DNA of 64,000 bases from an uncultured Methylibium sp. (GCF_902826655.1 NZ_CADEFR010000008.1:43346-107345), one strand, 5' to 3'. Numbered from the stretch's first letter, positions 26,488 to 35,630 are shown. Notes: generated from the letters alone by a model not told the origin. Program-made: numbers and translations.

Positions 26488-27456
26488 TCAGAAGTTATGG
26501 CGAATGCCGAGAGCCGCCAGCGAGCGGAAGTCGCCGCCGTAGAAGCCCGCGGCGCCGTCATCGATCTTGGTGAAGAAGCCGTACACCTTCGTGCGCTTTG
26601 ACAGGTTGTAGTTGATGCCGGCCGTGTACTGCTTGGCCCCGCTGTTGGGCAAACCGTCCCAGGCTTTCGCCTGACCGTAGTTCAGATGGAACTCGGCAGC
26701 ACCTAGCGTATAGATACCGGCAATCCGGCCATAGTCGCGCGAGCCCAGCTGCTGGCCGCCTGCGGCCAGCGTTTCGAAATCGTCCCGCTCGTAGAGCGCC
26801 CCGATCGAGAACGCGCCGAAACTGTAGAAGCCGCTGACGGAGAAGCTCTTGTCCTTGGCCTGCGTCAGGCGGCGTTCGGTTTCCGAATAGCCACCACCGA
26901 CGTGGAGCGGCCCCGCGGAGTAGTTGCCGACCAACTCATAGGTCTTGTCAGTCGTACCCTCACCGGCGGCTACGGTCGCCGTGCCGACGAAGCCACCAAA
27001 ACTGGGCGTCGAGTACTGGACCGCGTTCGTGAGGTCGATCCGATACGCATACAGCACGTCTGACGACGTCCCGGTGTCGTGATTGTGATTGCTGATGTAG
27101 TCGGCGGTTGCGTAGTAGATCGCGCTGAAGAAGCGCCCCATCCTGACCTGCCCGAGCGAAGCGCTCTTCAGCCCGACGTAGGCGTCGCGGCTGAAGCCGC
27201 CGGCCCCGGCGCCGGTGTCGGAACTGAAACCAGATTCCAAACCGAAGAATGCGTTCAGACCTCCGCCAAGATCCTCGCTGCCGCGCAGGCCCCAGCGGGA
27301 GGCGTTGTTCTGCAACACGTACTTCTCGTCTTGGCTGCCTACCTTCTGCACTTCGGCGGAGGTATTGATACGACCATACAGCGTGACGCTGCTTTGCGCG
27401 AAGGCGCTGCCGGTGAAGGCCGCGGCGAGCGCGGCGGCGAGAGCGAGTTTCTTCAT
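26488..27456 (-). CDS. Gram-negative porin (betaproteobacterial type)
   Basis: Outer-membrane protein of 322 residues with a signal peptide cleaved after AFA (MKKLALAAALAAAFTGSAFA). It begins QSSVTLYGRINTSAEV and ends in a beta-strand with C-terminal Phe (ALGIRHNF), as OmpC-like porins of Burkholderiales do. Constriction-loop residues are around SRDAYVGLKSASLGQVRMGR. It probably forms a 16-strand trimeric channel for small solutes. The ribosome site is AAAGGA. Its base composition is less G+C-rich than its neighbours, with more A and T in third positions, which may reflect high-expression codon choice or transfer. Confidence 0.93.
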   Translation of the reverse strand: MKKLALAAALAAAFTGSAFAQSSVTLYGRINTSAEVQKVGSQDEKYVLQNNASRWGLRGSEDLGGGLNAFFGLESGFSSDTGAGAGGFSRDAYVGLKSASLGQVRMGRFFSAIYYATADYISNHNHDTGTSSDVLYAYRIDLTNAVQYSTPSFGGFVGTATVAAGEGTTDKTYELVGNYSAGPLHVGGGYSETERRLTQAKDKSFSVSGFYSFGAFSIGALYERDDFETLAAGGQQLGSRDYGRIAGIYTLGAAEFHLNYGQAKAWDGLPNSGAKQYTAGINYNLSKRTKVYGFFTKIDDGAAGFYGGDFRSLAALGIRHNF

Positions 27457-27570
27457 GAGCGTGTCTTTCCTTTAGTGGGGGAAGGCCTGCGACCGACGTC
27501 TTGATCGAAGACGGGGACCCGGTCGAAGCGTCATCGAAGTTTAATGAAAGGGGCCCCGCCGCCACTGTCT

Positions 27571-27611
27571 CGCCAGCGCTTCGGACCGTCGCTGGCGCAT
27601 TTCTGATGCGC
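27571..27611. other. Two overlapping hairpins upstream of the porin gene
   Basis: CGCCAGCG (27571-27578) pairs with CGCTGGCG (27590-27597), and the overlapping GCGCAT (27595-27600) pairs with ATGCGC (27606-27611) around TTCTG. The two stems are mutually exclusive at 27595-27597. They lie between the EamA gene and the porin. They may end the EamA transcript or belong to porin control; no T tract is present on the minus strand. Confidence 0.4.
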
Positions 27612-27625
27612 CTGCACAACAGGCC

Positions 27626-28543
27626 TCAGGCCGGCCGGTCTGGCTCCAGGGCCGACAGGAGGGCGGCACCCAGGATCAGGCCGCCGCCGAGCAGTGCCTG
27701 GCCGGTCAGTTCCTGGTCGCCCAGCAGCACGGCTGAGCCGGCGGCGAAGACCACCTCGACCAGCATGACCACGGCGGTGACGCTGGCCGGCAGGTGGGAG
27801 GCGCCGTACTGCAGGGCCAGGTTGGCAGCCAGGAAGGCGGCCGCCAGGGCCAGCGCCGGCAGCAGCCAGTCGGGTCGCGGCGCCGGCGGCGGCGCCACGC
27901 CGCCGGTCAGGCCCAGCACCAGGGCCAGCGCGCCAGCCACCAGCATGCCGCCCAGGAACATCGCCAGCGCCCGCGCCTCGCGGGGGCGGGCGGATTCGCG
28001 CTTGAGCATCACGTTGTTGAGCGCGAAGCAGAAGCCCCCGGCGATGCCCAGCCAGTCGGGCAGGCTGGCCGGCACGGGCCAGCCGGCGCCGGCCGGCTTG
28101 AGCACGATGGCCGCACCGGCCAGGGCCAGCAGCACGCGCAATGCCGCCCAGCGCGTCAATCGCTCGTGCAGCAACCAGCGCGCCAGTAGCACCGCCCACA
28201 GCGGCATCAGATAGAAGAGCAGCACCACGCGCACCACGTCGCCGATGCTGACCGCCCAGTTGAAGCCGGCATTCGTGCCGCCGGCTGCCAGCACCAGGAT
28301 CCACAGCACCGGCGTGCGCAGCAGCTGGCCGACCGCTCGCGGCCAGCGCCAGACGATGACGACGACCGCGGCGGCGTAGATCAGCGCCGTGGACCACAGC
28401 GGATGCAGGCCCATGCCCTGCAGGTGCCGCAGCGGCCACCAGGAGACGCCCCAGACGAAGGCGTTCAGCACCAGGGCCAGCAGGGCGAGCGTCGATCCGG
28501 GCGCGGGCAGGCCGGCGCGGCCGGCGGCGGAGTCACCGTGCAT
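27626..28543 (-). CDS. EamA/DMT-family transporter
   Basis: Inner-membrane protein of 305 residues with ten hydrophobic segments arranged as two EamA repeats (about residues 18-150 and 165-300). Marks include NAFVWGVSWWPLRHLQ at the start of the first repeat and GASHLPASVTAVVMLVEVVF before the last helices of the second. DMT carriers export amino acids or other metabolites; the substrate is unknown. It lies 18 bases downstream of the lplT gene on the same strand, so they probably share a transcript. Confidence 0.88.
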   Translation of the reverse strand: MHGDSAAGRAGLPAPGSTLALLALVLNAFVWGVSWWPLRHLQGMGLHPLWSTALIYAAAVVVIVWRWPRAVGQLLRTPVLWILVLAAGGTNAGFNWAVSIGDVVRVVLLFYLMPLWAVLLARWLLHERLTRWAALRVLLALAGAAIVLKPAGAGWPVPASLPDWLGIAGGFCFALNNVMLKRESARPREARALAMFLGGMLVAGALALVLGLTGGVAPPPAPRPDWLLPALALAAAFLAANLALQYGASHLPASVTAVVMLVEVVFAAGSAVLLGDQELTGQALLGGGLILGAALLSALEPDRPA

Positions 28544-28561
28544 GGATCGCGGGCCGGGCGC

Positions 28562-29836
28562 TCAGTGGCGGTCGCTGCGCGCGATGGCCAGCAGGTGGTC
28601 GACCTCGTCCTTGTGGCGCACGGTGTTGTCGCGGTGCCAGCGCCGGATCAGCCACATCACGCCCGCGACCACCAGGCCGAAGATCGTGATCGCGCCGAAG
28701 GCCGACAGGCCGAAGCGCGTCATGCCCGTGTAGAAGGCGCCGAGGCCGAGGATGCAGGCCTGCTCGTTGAAGTTCTGCACCGCGATCGAGCGGCCCGCGC
28801 CCATCAGGTTGTGGCCGCGGTGCTGCAGCAGCGCGTTCATCGGCACGACGAGGAAGCCGCCGAGCCCGCCGAGGATCATCAGGAAGGGCGCCGCGACCCA
28901 GACGTTGGAGATGAAGTTCATGCCGATGACCAGGATGCCCATCGCGATGCCGAGCGGGATCACGGACGTGGCCTGGTCGAGCCGCATGCGCGAGGCCAGC
29001 ACCGCGCCGACCGCGGTGCCGATCGCGACCACGCCCACCAGCGTCGAGGCCTGGGTCGTGCTGTAGCCGAGCGCGGCCGCCGACCACGCCAGCACGATGT
29101 AGCGCAGGTTGCCGCTGACGCCCCAGAACAGCGTGGTCGTGGCCAGCGAGATCTGGCCGAGCTTGTCGTTCCACAGGCGCGCGTTGCAGGCCGAGAAGTC
29201 GCGCACCAAGTAGGCGACGCTCAGCGACAGCGGCTGCAGCGGCGCGTCGGTGCGCGGGATGTAGAGGTTGAACAGCGCCGCGACGACGTACAGCGAGGTG
29301 ATGGCGGCGATCGCCGCCTCGGGGGCGGTGTCGATGCCGGTGTTGATCATCGGCAGGTCGATCGACAGCAGCGCGGGTGCGATCGCGCGACCGACCAGCT
29401 GGCCGCCGAGCAGCACGCCGAGGATGATCGAGCCGATCGTCAGGCCCTCGATCCAGCCGTTGGCCTTGACCAGCTGCGAGGGCGGCAGCAGCTCGGTGAG
29501 GATGCCGTACTTGGCGGGCGAGTAGGCCGCGGCGCCCAGGCCGACCAGCGCATAGGCCAGCAGCGGGTGGGTGCCGAAAAGCATCATCAGGCAGCCGACC
29601 ACCTTGATGGTGTTCGAGACGAACATCACCTTGCCCTTGGGCACGGCGTCGGCGAAGGCGCCGACGAAGGGTGCGAGCACCACGTAGAACAGCGCGAACA
29701 TCGGCACCAGCGCGGCGCGTTGCCATTCGGGCTCGCCGGAGGTCCGGAGCAGCTCGACCGCAGCGACGAACAGGGCGTTGTCGGCCAGCGAGCTGAAGAA
29801 CTGCGCCGACATGATGGTGTAGAAACCTTTTTTCAT
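28562..29836 (-). CDS. lplT: Lysophospholipid transporter LplT
   Basis: Inner-membrane MFS flippase of 424 residues that returns lysophospholipids to the inner leaflet for re-acylation. The N-terminus MKKGFYTIMSAQFFSSLADNALFVAAVELL and SPAKYGILTELLPPSQLVKANG are hallmark LplT text. Twelve hydrophobic segments fit. The acyltransferase Aas that works with it in enterobacteria is not adjacent. It is divergent from alanine racemase, an arrangement I associate with other Burkholderiales. Confidence 0.93.
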   Translation of the reverse strand: MKKGFYTIMSAQFFSSLADNALFVAAVELLRTSGEPEWQRAALVPMFALFYVVLAPFVGAFADAVPKGKVMFVSNTIKVVGCLMMLFGTHPLLAYALVGLGAAAYSPAKYGILTELLPPSQLVKANGWIEGLTIGSIILGVLLGGQLVGRAIAPALLSIDLPMINTGIDTAPEAAIAAITSLYVVAALFNLYIPRTDAPLQPLSLSVAYLVRDFSACNARLWNDKLGQISLATTTLFWGVSGNLRYIVLAWSAAALGYSTTQASTLVGVVAIGTAVGAVLASRMRLDQATSVIPLGIAMGILVIGMNFISNVWVAAPFLMILGGLGGFLVVPMNALLQHRGHNLMGAGRSIAVQNFNEQACILGLGAFYTGMTRFGLSAFGAITIFGLVVAGVMWLIRRWHRDNTVRHKDEVDHLLAIARSDRH

Positions 29837-30019
29837 CGCGTGTCGGCTGCGCCGCCGTCGTGCGGCGGTGGATCGATGCGGTCTCCTCTGCGGCGCGGGT
29901 TATAGCATGGGGGTCTCTCGGGACACCGTGGCGCGCCCCCAGGGATCAGTGGCGCTGATCCTCGATGAAATCGCGAGGGCGAGCCTTGCGGTGCGCGCGG
30001 CGGCAGGCAAACTCGCGCC

Positions 30020-31147
30020 ATGCCTCGCCCGATCGAAGCGCTGGTCCACGCCGACGCCCTGACGCACAACCTCGCGCGTGCGCGCGCTGCCGCGCCCGAT
30101 GCGCGCGTGTGGGCGGTGGTCAAGGCCGCCGCCTACGGCCATGGCATCGCGCGCGCCTACGAGGCGCTGCGCGGCGCGGACGGCTTCGCGCTGCTCGACC
30201 TCGCCGAGGCGCAGCTGCTGCGCGAGCTCGGCTGGCGCGGCCCGATCCTGCTGCTCGAGGGCGCGTTCGAGCCGCGCGACCTGGAACTGTGCTCGCGCCT
30301 GAACCTGTGGCACGTGGTGCACCACGTCGCGCAGATCGACTGGCTGGCGATGCACAAGACGCAGGCGCCGCACCGCGTCTTCCTCAAGATGAACAGCGGC
30401 ATGAACCGGCTCGGCTTCACGCCGACCGCCTACCGCGGTGCCTGGGCGCGGCTGGACGCGCTGCCGCAGGTCGACGAGATCGCGCTGATGACGCACTTCG
30501 CCGACGCGGACGGCGAGCGCGGGATCGCGCGCCAGCTGCAGACCTTCGTCGAGGCGACGCGCGACCTGCCGGGCGAACGCTGCCTGAGCAACAGCGCCGC
30601 GACCCTGCGCCATGCCGCCGATGCGCAGGTGCGGGCCGACTGGGTGCGCGCCGGCATCATGCTGTACGGGTCGGCGCCCGACTTCCCGTCGCACGACGTC
30701 GCGCACTGGGACCTGCGGCCGACGATGACGCTGCGCTCAAGGCTGATCGCGACGCAGCAGCTGGCGGCCGGCGACTGCGTCGGCTACGGCAGCACCTACA
30801 CCGCGACCGGCCCGATGCGCATCGGCATCGTCGCCTGCGGCTATGCCGACGGCTACCCGCGCCACGCGCCGGGGCTGGCGGAGCGCAGCACGCCGGTGCT
30901 GGTGAACGGTCGGCGCACGCGGCTGGTCGGCCGCGTCTCGATGGACATGCTGGCCGTGGACCTGAGCGCGCTGCCGGACGCCGAGGTCGGGGCCGAGGTC
31001 ACGCTGTGGGGCCACGGCCCGCAGGGCAGCACGCTGCCGATCGACGACGTGGCGCACGCGGCCGGCACCATCGGCTACGAGTTGATGTGCGCGCTGGCGC
31101 CGCGGGTGCCGGTCCGGCTGGCCGACGCCGCGCCGGCGGCTCGATGA
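30020..31147 (+). CDS. alr: Alanine racemase
   Basis: PLP enzyme of 375 residues that interconverts L- and D-alanine for peptidoglycan. Lys35 in [11 protein letters not shown] binds PLP, and the second-base tyrosine is in GYGSTY. The conserved [11 protein letters not shown] and RVSMDM motifs are present. The usual VKANAYGHG has Ala in place of Asn at residue 37, a small departure next to the PLP lysine. The start at 30020 gives the normal N-terminus ([18 protein letters not shown]); an upstream in-frame extension has no support. Confidence 0.95.
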   Translation: MPRPIEALVHADALTHNLARARAAAPDARVWAVVKAAAYGHGIARAYEALRGADGFALLDLAEAQLLRELGWRGPILLLEGAFEPRDLELCSRLNLWHVVHHVAQIDWLAMHKTQAPHRVFLKMNSGMNRLGFTPTAYRGAWARLDALPQVDEIALMTHFADADGERGIARQLQTFVEATRDLPGERCLSNSAATLRHAADAQVRADWVRAGIMLYGSAPDFPSHDVAHWDLRPTMTLRSRLIATQQLAAGDCVGYGSTYTATGPMRIGIVACGYADGYPRHAPGLAERSTPVLVNGRRTRLVGRVSMDMLAVDLSALPDAEVGAEVTLWGHGPQGSTLPIDDVAHAAGTIGYELMCALAPRVPVRLADAAPAAR

Positions 31148-31217
31148 GCTTCATCACCGCGGCGGTCCGGATGTCTATGATCGGCCGTCCCCTCCACCAT
31201 CCCGCTAGGAGCTTTGC

Positions 31218-31481
31218 ATGGGCATCATCGCCACCATCGTCATCGGACTGATCGTCGGCGCGATCGCGCGCTTCCTGCTGCCGGGCGAGCAGAAGATGGG
31301 CTGGATCATGACCTGCCTGCTGGGCATCGCCGGTTCCTTCGCGGCCGGCTACGCCGGCCAGGCGCTGGGCCTGTACGCGGTCGGGCAGCCGGCCGGCTTC
31401 ATCGGCTCGGTGGTCGGTGCCATCGTGCTGCTGTTCGTGTACAGCAAGGTGGCCGGCGGCAGTTCCTCGTCGGGGAGCTGA
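31218..31481 (+). CDS. GlsB/YeaQ/YmgE-family membrane protein
   Basis: Membrane protein of 87 residues with three hydrophobic segments. The pattern MGIIATIVIGLIVGAIARFL, then GWIMTCLLGIAGSFAAGYAG, and a last VGAIVLLFVYSKV is typical of this family, also called transglycosylase-associated. In other bacteria members respond to envelope or acid stress, without a known biochemical role. The ribosome site is TAGGAG. Two bases separate its stop from the next start. Confidence 0.9.
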   Translation: MGIIATIVIGLIVGAIARFLLPGEQKMGWIMTCLLGIAGSFAAGYAGQALGLYAVGQPAGFIGSVVGAIVLLFVYSKVAGGSSSSGS

Positions 31482-31483
31482 GC

Positions 31484-31984
31484 GTGCTGGCCGGGTCGCG
31501 CGAACCGCGCGCACCCGATGACGCGCTGCTGCGGCACTGCCGGCGGCTGGTGCGCCGGCAGGCGCTGAAGGCCGCCGGCGTGTCGGCGCTGCCGGTGGCC
31601 GGTGTCGACCTGTTCGTCAACGCGCAACTGCTGGCCGGCACGATCGAACGCATCAGCCTCGCGCACGGCCTGTCGCGCGAGCAGATCGAGAAGCTGCCGC
31701 CGGCGTTGCGCACGCGCGTCGACGACCTAGCGCTCGAGATGGGTAGCTACCTCATCGGACGGCTGGTGACCCAGGCGGCGCTGCTGGCGGCCCTGCGGGC
31801 GCTGGGCCTGAGGCTGAGTGCACAGCAGGCCGCCAAGTTCGCGCCGGTGGCGGGGCAGGTGGCGTCGGCCGCGCTGTCGGGCTGGATGTTCAAGCGCCTG
31901 TGCGACCGCCACATCGAGCAGTGCCGCCGCGTGCGCGAGGTCCTGCCGCAGCTGCCGGCGCCGGTCATCGACGTCGTGGCGTGA
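31484..31984 (+). CDS. DUF697-like membrane-associated protein
   Basis: Protein of 166 residues beginning with GTG at 31484, 6 bases after GGGGAG. The middle part, SALPVAGVDLFVNAQLLAGT followed by an ERISLAHGLS segment, resembles the IPIPGVD region of DUF697/YcjF proteins, and the later KFAPVAGQVASAALSGWMFK fits the second half of that domain. Two amphipathic or membrane-dipping helices are likely. Function is unknown. It overlaps arfB by 4 bases (GTGA) and follows the GlsB gene, so all three may be co-transcribed. Confidence 0.6.
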   Translation: MLAGSREPRAPDDALLRHCRRLVRRQALKAAGVSALPVAGVDLFVNAQLLAGTIERISLAHGLSREQIEKLPPALRTRVDDLALEMGSYLIGRLVTQAALLAALRALGLRLSAQQAAKFAPVAGQVASAALSGWMFKRLCDRHIEQCRRVREVLPQLPAPVIDVVA

Positions 31985-32394
31985 ACCGCGAGGCCTTGCT
32001 CGCGCTGCTGGAGCGCGAGTCCGAGTTCACCGCGGTGCGCGCGCAGGGCGCCGGCGGGCAGAACGTCAACAAGGTGTCGAGCGCCGTGCACCTGCGCTTC
32101 GACGTGCCGGCCTCGTCGCTGGGCGAGGCCCACAAGGCGCGGCTGCTGGCGCTGCGCGACCAGCGCCTCACCGACGAAGGCGTGATCGTCATCAAGGCGC
32201 AGGAGCAGCGCACGCAGGCGCGCAATCGCGAGGACGGGCTGCAGCGCTTGCTGGAGTTGGTGGCGAGCGTGGCGACGCCGCCGCGCAAGCGCGTTGCCAC
32301 GAAGCCCAGCCTCGGAGCCAAGCGGCGCCGGCTCGAAGGCAAGAGCGCACGCGGCGAGGTCAAGCGGGCCCGGGCCAAGGTCACCGGGGACTAG
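31981..32394 (+). CDS. arfB: Ribosome-rescue peptidyl-tRNA hydrolase ArfB
   Basis: Protein of 137 residues (YaeJ family). The catalytic GGQ is at residues 25-27 in QGAGGQNVNKVSSAVHL, and the C-terminal tail is very basic (KRRRLEGKSARGEVKRARAK), as needed to enter the empty mRNA channel of stalled ribosomes. It hydrolyses peptidyl-tRNA on non-stop complexes. The GTG start at 31981 overlaps the preceding stop. It is followed after 16 bases by radA. Confidence 0.93.
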   Translation: MNREALLALLERESEFTAVRAQGAGGQNVNKVSSAVHLRFDVPASSLGEAHKARLLALRDQRLTDEGVIVIKAQEQRTQARNREDGLQRLLELVASVATPPRKRVATKPSLGAKRRRLEGKSARGEVKRARAKVTGD

Positions 32395-32410
32395 CACGCA
32401 CAATCTCCGC

Positions 32411-33772
32411 ATGGCCAAAGAGAGGACCGTCTACACCTGCAGCGACTGCGGCGGCACCAGTCCCAAGTGGCTGGGCAAGTGCCCGGCCTGCGGGGCCTGG
32501 AACACGCTGGAGGAGGGCGTTGCCGAGGCCGCGTCGGCCACGCGCCACCGCTTCCAGTCGCTCGCAAAGACCCAGCTGGTGACGACGCTGTCGGAGATCG
32601 ACGCCGCCGATGTGGCGCGCACGCCGACCGGGCTCGAGGAACTGGACCGCGTGCTGGGCGGCGGCATCGTCGCCGGCGGCGTGGTGCTGATCGGCGGCGA
32701 CCCGGGCATCGGCAAGAGCACGCTGCTGCTGCAGGCCGCCGAGTCGCTGTCGGCAACCCTGTCGGTGCTGTACGTGACCGGCGAGGAGAGCGCCGCGCAG
32801 GTCGCCTTGCGCGCGCGGCGGCTCGGGCTGGAGGGCGCGCGGGTGCGGGTGCTGGCGGAGATCCAGCTCGAGCGCATCCAGGCCACGCTCGACGCCGAGC
32901 GTCCGGCCTTCTGCGTGATCGACTCGATCCAGACGCTCTACTCGGATCAGCTGACTTCGGCGCCGGGCTCGGTGGCCCAGGTGCGCGAGTGCGCGGCGCA
33001 GCTGACGCGCACCGCCAAGGCCAGCGGCACGACCATCGTGCTGGTCGGCCACGTCACCAAGGAAGGCGCGATCGCCGGGCCGCGCGTGCTGGAACACATC
33101 GTCGACACGGTGCTGTATTTCGAGGGCGATACGCACTCGAGCTTCCGCCTCGTGCGAGCGATCAAGAACCGCTACGGCGCCGTCAACGAGATCGGCGTGT
33201 TCGCGATGACCGAACGCGGCCTCAAGGGCGTCGCCAATCCGAGCGCGATCTTCCTGTCGACGCATGCCGAGCCGGTGCCGGGGTCCTGCGTGATGGTCAC
33301 CCTCGAGGGCACGCGGCCGTTGCTGGTCGAGGTCCAGGCGCTGGTCGACAGCGGCGGGCCGAGCCCGCGACGCTTGTCGGTCGGGCTCGAACGCGACCGG
33401 CTGGCGATGCTGCTGGCAGTGCTGCACCGCCATGCCGGCATCGCCTGCATGGACCAGGACGTGTTCGTCAACGCGGTCGGTGGCGTGCACATCAGCGAGC
33501 CGGCGGCCGACCTGGCGGTGATGCTGGCGATCCAGAGCTCGCTGCGCGCGCGGGCGCTGCCGCGCGGCTTCATCGCCTTCGGCGAGGTCGGCCTGGCCGG
33601 CGAGGTGCGGCCGGCGCCGCGCGGCCAGGAGCGCCTGAAGGAGGCGGCCAAGCTCGGCTTCAGCGTCGCGGTCGTGCCCAAGGCCAATGCGCCGAGGAAG
33701 GCCATCGAAGGGCTGACGATCCATGCGGTCGACCGGGTCGAGCAGGCGGTCGAGCTGCTGCGGGGCTTGTGA
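32411..33772 (+). CDS. radA: DNA repair protein RadA
   Basis: RecA-like helicase and branch-migration factor of 453 residues. The N-terminal C4 zinc finger is YTCSDCGGTSPKWLGKCPAC (from residue 8). The Walker A motif GGDPGIGKST has Lys102, and the RadA-specific KNRYG is in RAIKNRYGAVNEIG. The C-terminal Lon-protease-like domain ends the protein. All expected regions are present at normal length. Confidence 0.97.
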   Translation: MAKERTVYTCSDCGGTSPKWLGKCPACGAWNTLEEGVAEAASATRHRFQSLAKTQLVTTLSEIDAADVARTPTGLEELDRVLGGGIVAGGVVLIGGDPGIGKSTLLLQAAESLSATLSVLYVTGEESAAQVALRARRLGLEGARVRVLAEIQLERIQATLDAERPAFCVIDSIQTLYSDQLTSAPGSVAQVRECAAQLTRTAKASGTTIVLVGHVTKEGAIAGPRVLEHIVDTVLYFEGDTHSSFRLVRAIKNRYGAVNEIGVFAMTERGLKGVANPSAIFLSTHAEPVPGSCVMVTLEGTRPLLVEVQALVDSGGPSPRRLSVGLERDRLAMLLAVLHRHAGIACMDQDVFVNAVGGVHISEPAADLAVMLAIQSSLRARALPRGFIAFGEVGLAGEVRPAPRGQERLKEAAKLGFSVAVVPKANAPRKAIEGLTIHAVDRVEQAVELLRGL

Positions 33773-33785
33773 TGCCGGGATCGCC

Positions 33786-34598
33786 ATGCGCGTAGCCGCG
33801 CTGTCCGACATCCACGGCAACCTGCCGGCGCTGGAGGCCGTGCTGGCCGAGGTGGCGCGCCTGGGTGCCGACGTCGTCGTCAACCTCGGCGACATCGTCA
33901 GCGGTCCGCTGTGGCCGCGCGAGACGGCGCAGCGGCTGATGGCGCTGGACCTGCCGACCATCGCCGGCAACCACGAGCGCCAGCTGCTGACGACGCCGCG
34001 CGAGCGGCAGTCTGCGAGCGACGCTCACGCTGCAGCCGCGCTGGGCGAGTCAGAGCGCGGCTGGCTGCGCGGCCTGCCGGCGGCATGCCGCCCTGCCGAC
34101 GACGTGGCCTGTTGCCACGGCACGCCGGCGAGCGACCTGCACTACCTGCTGGAGACGGTGACGGCCGGCTTCGGCATCGAGGGGTCGCGCGGCGTGCGTG
34201 CGGCGAGCCTCGACGAGGTGACGGCGCGCTGCGCCGGCGTCGACGCCGGCCTGCTGCTGTGTGGGCACAGCCATGTACCGCGTGCGCTGCGGCTGGCGGG
34301 CGGGATGCTCGTCGTCAACCCGGGCAGCGTCGGGCTGCAGGCCTACGACGACGACCAGCCGGCGGAGCACTGGGTCGAGATCGGCAGCCCGCATGCACGC
34401 TGGGCGCTGATCGAGCGCCCGCGACCCGGTGCCGACTGGAACGTGGCGCTGATGGCCACCGCCTACGACTGGGAAGCTGCGGCGCGGCAGGCCGAGCGCA
34501 ACGCGCGCGGCGACTGGGCCGATGCCCTGCGGACCGGCCGCGTCGGGCGGACCGGGCGCGAGGCGCGCGCCACGCAGGCAGGGGCCGCACCGGCATGA
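33786..34598 (+). CDS. Metallophosphoesterase (YfcE/MJ0936-like)
   Basis: Protein of 270 residues with the binuclear-metal phosphoesterase motifs in order: SDIHGN (residues 7-12), NLGDIVSGP, AGNHERQLL, CCHGTP and CGHSHVPRAL, followed by VNPGSVGLQAY. It is likely a cytoplasmic phosphodiesterase; some relatives act on cyclic nucleotides or nucleotide alarmones. The C-terminal 30 residues are Arg/Ala-rich and probably disordered. It overlaps the next gene by 4 bases (ATGA). Confidence 0.87.
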   Translation: MRVAALSDIHGNLPALEAVLAEVARLGADVVVNLGDIVSGPLWPRETAQRLMALDLPTIAGNHERQLLTTPRERQSASDAHAAAALGESERGWLRGLPAACRPADDVACCHGTPASDLHYLLETVTAGFGIEGSRGVRAASLDEVTARCAGVDAGLLLCGHSHVPRALRLAGGMLVVNPGSVGLQAYDDDQPAEHWVEIGSPHARWALIERPRPGADWNVALMATAYDWEAAARQAERNARGDWADALRTGRVGRTGREARATQAGAAPA

Positions 34599-35014
34599 GC
34601 CGCGGCTGGATCGCCTGGGTGCTGGCGGTGGCGGCGATCGGCGCGGGTCACGCGTCGTATGGCTGGCCGGGTGTCGCGCTGGCCGGGACCGTGATCGTGT
34701 TCTGGCTGCTGCTCGACTTCAGCCGCGCGATGCGTGCGATGCGGCGCGCCGCGACGGCACCCAAGGGCAGCGTGCCGAGCGCCGTGATGCTGGCGGCCCG
34801 CTTGCGACCCGGCATGACGATGGTCGACGTGCTGCCGCTGGCGGGCAGCCTGGGCGAGCCGGTGAGCGGGGTCGCCGGGGAGCACTACCGCTGGACGGAT
34901 GCCGGTGGCAGTGCGGTCGTCGCGATCTTCGGCGGCGCGCGTCTGCAGTCCTGGGACTTGCAGCGCCCTGAAACGAACGAAGGACCCGATGAGGGCCCTT
35001 CGCGGACGGCTTGA
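34595..35014 (+). CDS. Small membrane protein with a BamE/SmpA-like tail
   Basis: Protein of 139 residues that I do not recognise as a named family. Two hydrophobic segments occupy about residues 5-45. The C-terminal part, LRPGMTMVDVLPLAGSLGEP followed by YRWTDAGGSAVVAIFGGARL, has the spacing of SmpA/BamE-like domains (a GMT...V...LG.P start, an aromatic-D-GG strand and a final W). This may mean an outward-facing domain of that fold. It overlaps the phosphoesterase gene and is likely co-expressed with it. Confidence 0.6.
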   Translation: MSRGWIAWVLAVAAIGAGHASYGWPGVALAGTVIVFWLLLDFSRAMRAMRRAATAPKGSVPSAVMLAARLRPGMTMVDVLPLAGSLGEPVSGVAGEHYRWTDAGGSAVVAIFGGARLQSWDLQRPETNEGPDEGPSRTA

Positions 35015-35030
35015 GTGGAGGCGACTCGCG

Positions 35031-35423
35031 CTACTGTCCGCTGCGGCGCCGTGCCATGAAGCCGACCACGCCCAGCCCGGCGAGGATCAGGGCGTAGGTG
35101 TGCAGTTCCGGCACGGGTGACGTGCTGGCCTCGAAGGCGACACCCTCGCTCGCGTCGTCGCCAGGGAGGACCGCGGCGCCCTGGAGACTGAGCATCCGGA
35201 AGGAGCCCATCGCATCCGCAGAGACCGGGGTCGTTGTCGAGAAGGGCGAACGGCCGGCATCGACATCGGTCGGCGTCGCGGAGCGGAGCTCGGCCGTACC
35301 AGCGAAGCTGTCGACGCCCATCCAGGACGGCGTCGGGGCCGCGGCTTCGGGTTGCGCCTGAACCAGGCCGACGAACAGCAGGTTCGACAGCAGGCTCAGC
35401 AGGATCTTGGGCAGAGGCTTCAT
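35031..35423 (-). CDS. Secreted PEP-CTERM-like protein with a PEL variant
   Basis: Protein of 130 residues. A signal peptide (LLSLLSNLLFVGLVQA) starts at the ATG at 35423. The C-terminus has the layout of a PEP-CTERM sorting signal: VPELHTYALILAGLGVVGF, then MARRRSGQ. The usual Pro-Glu-Pro is Pro-Glu-Leu here, while the hydrophobic helix and basic tail are intact. The body is Ser/Thr/Ala-rich without a known domain. Such proteins are processed by exosortase in species making exopolysaccharide; no exosortase gene is in this window. No strong ribosome site is visible. Confidence 0.7.
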   Translation of the reverse strand: MKPLPKILLSLLSNLLFVGLVQAQPEAAAPTPSWMGVDSFAGTAELRSATPTDVDAGRSPFSTTTPVSADAMGSFRMLSLQGAAVLPGDDASEGVAFEASTSPVPELHTYALILAGLGVVGFMARRRSGQ

Positions 35424-35630
35424 GGGCGAGAAGGAGCGTCCGGTCGGACTGGCATCCAGCAGCACGGGTGGCTGCGGAGGAGGTGAACTTATGCGCCGCC
35501 ATGCGCCGCAGCAATCCCCCATCGGGGTCCAACCCCCGCGATCCGGGGGGCGCCGACGGGCAGGCTGTGACCGGCAGGCCACAGTCCGCGGACTCGTAGA
35601 ATTTGCGCTCTTTCGAACCGGGGAACTGCG

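Noticed and set aside
30020-31147. Asn-to-Ala change beside the PLP lysine of alanine racemase as a loss-of-function sign
   Set aside because: All catalytic residues and the full length are present, so the change is more likely a tolerated variant.
34885-35532. An alternative minus-strand frame over the PEP-CTERM-like gene
   Set aside because: It lacks a signal or domain. The chosen frame has both a signal peptide and a C-terminal sorting-type signal.
35424-35630. Possible cyclic-di-GMP riboswitch before the PEP-CTERM-like gene or ilvE
   Set aside because: None of the conserved GEMM core elements is present on either strand.
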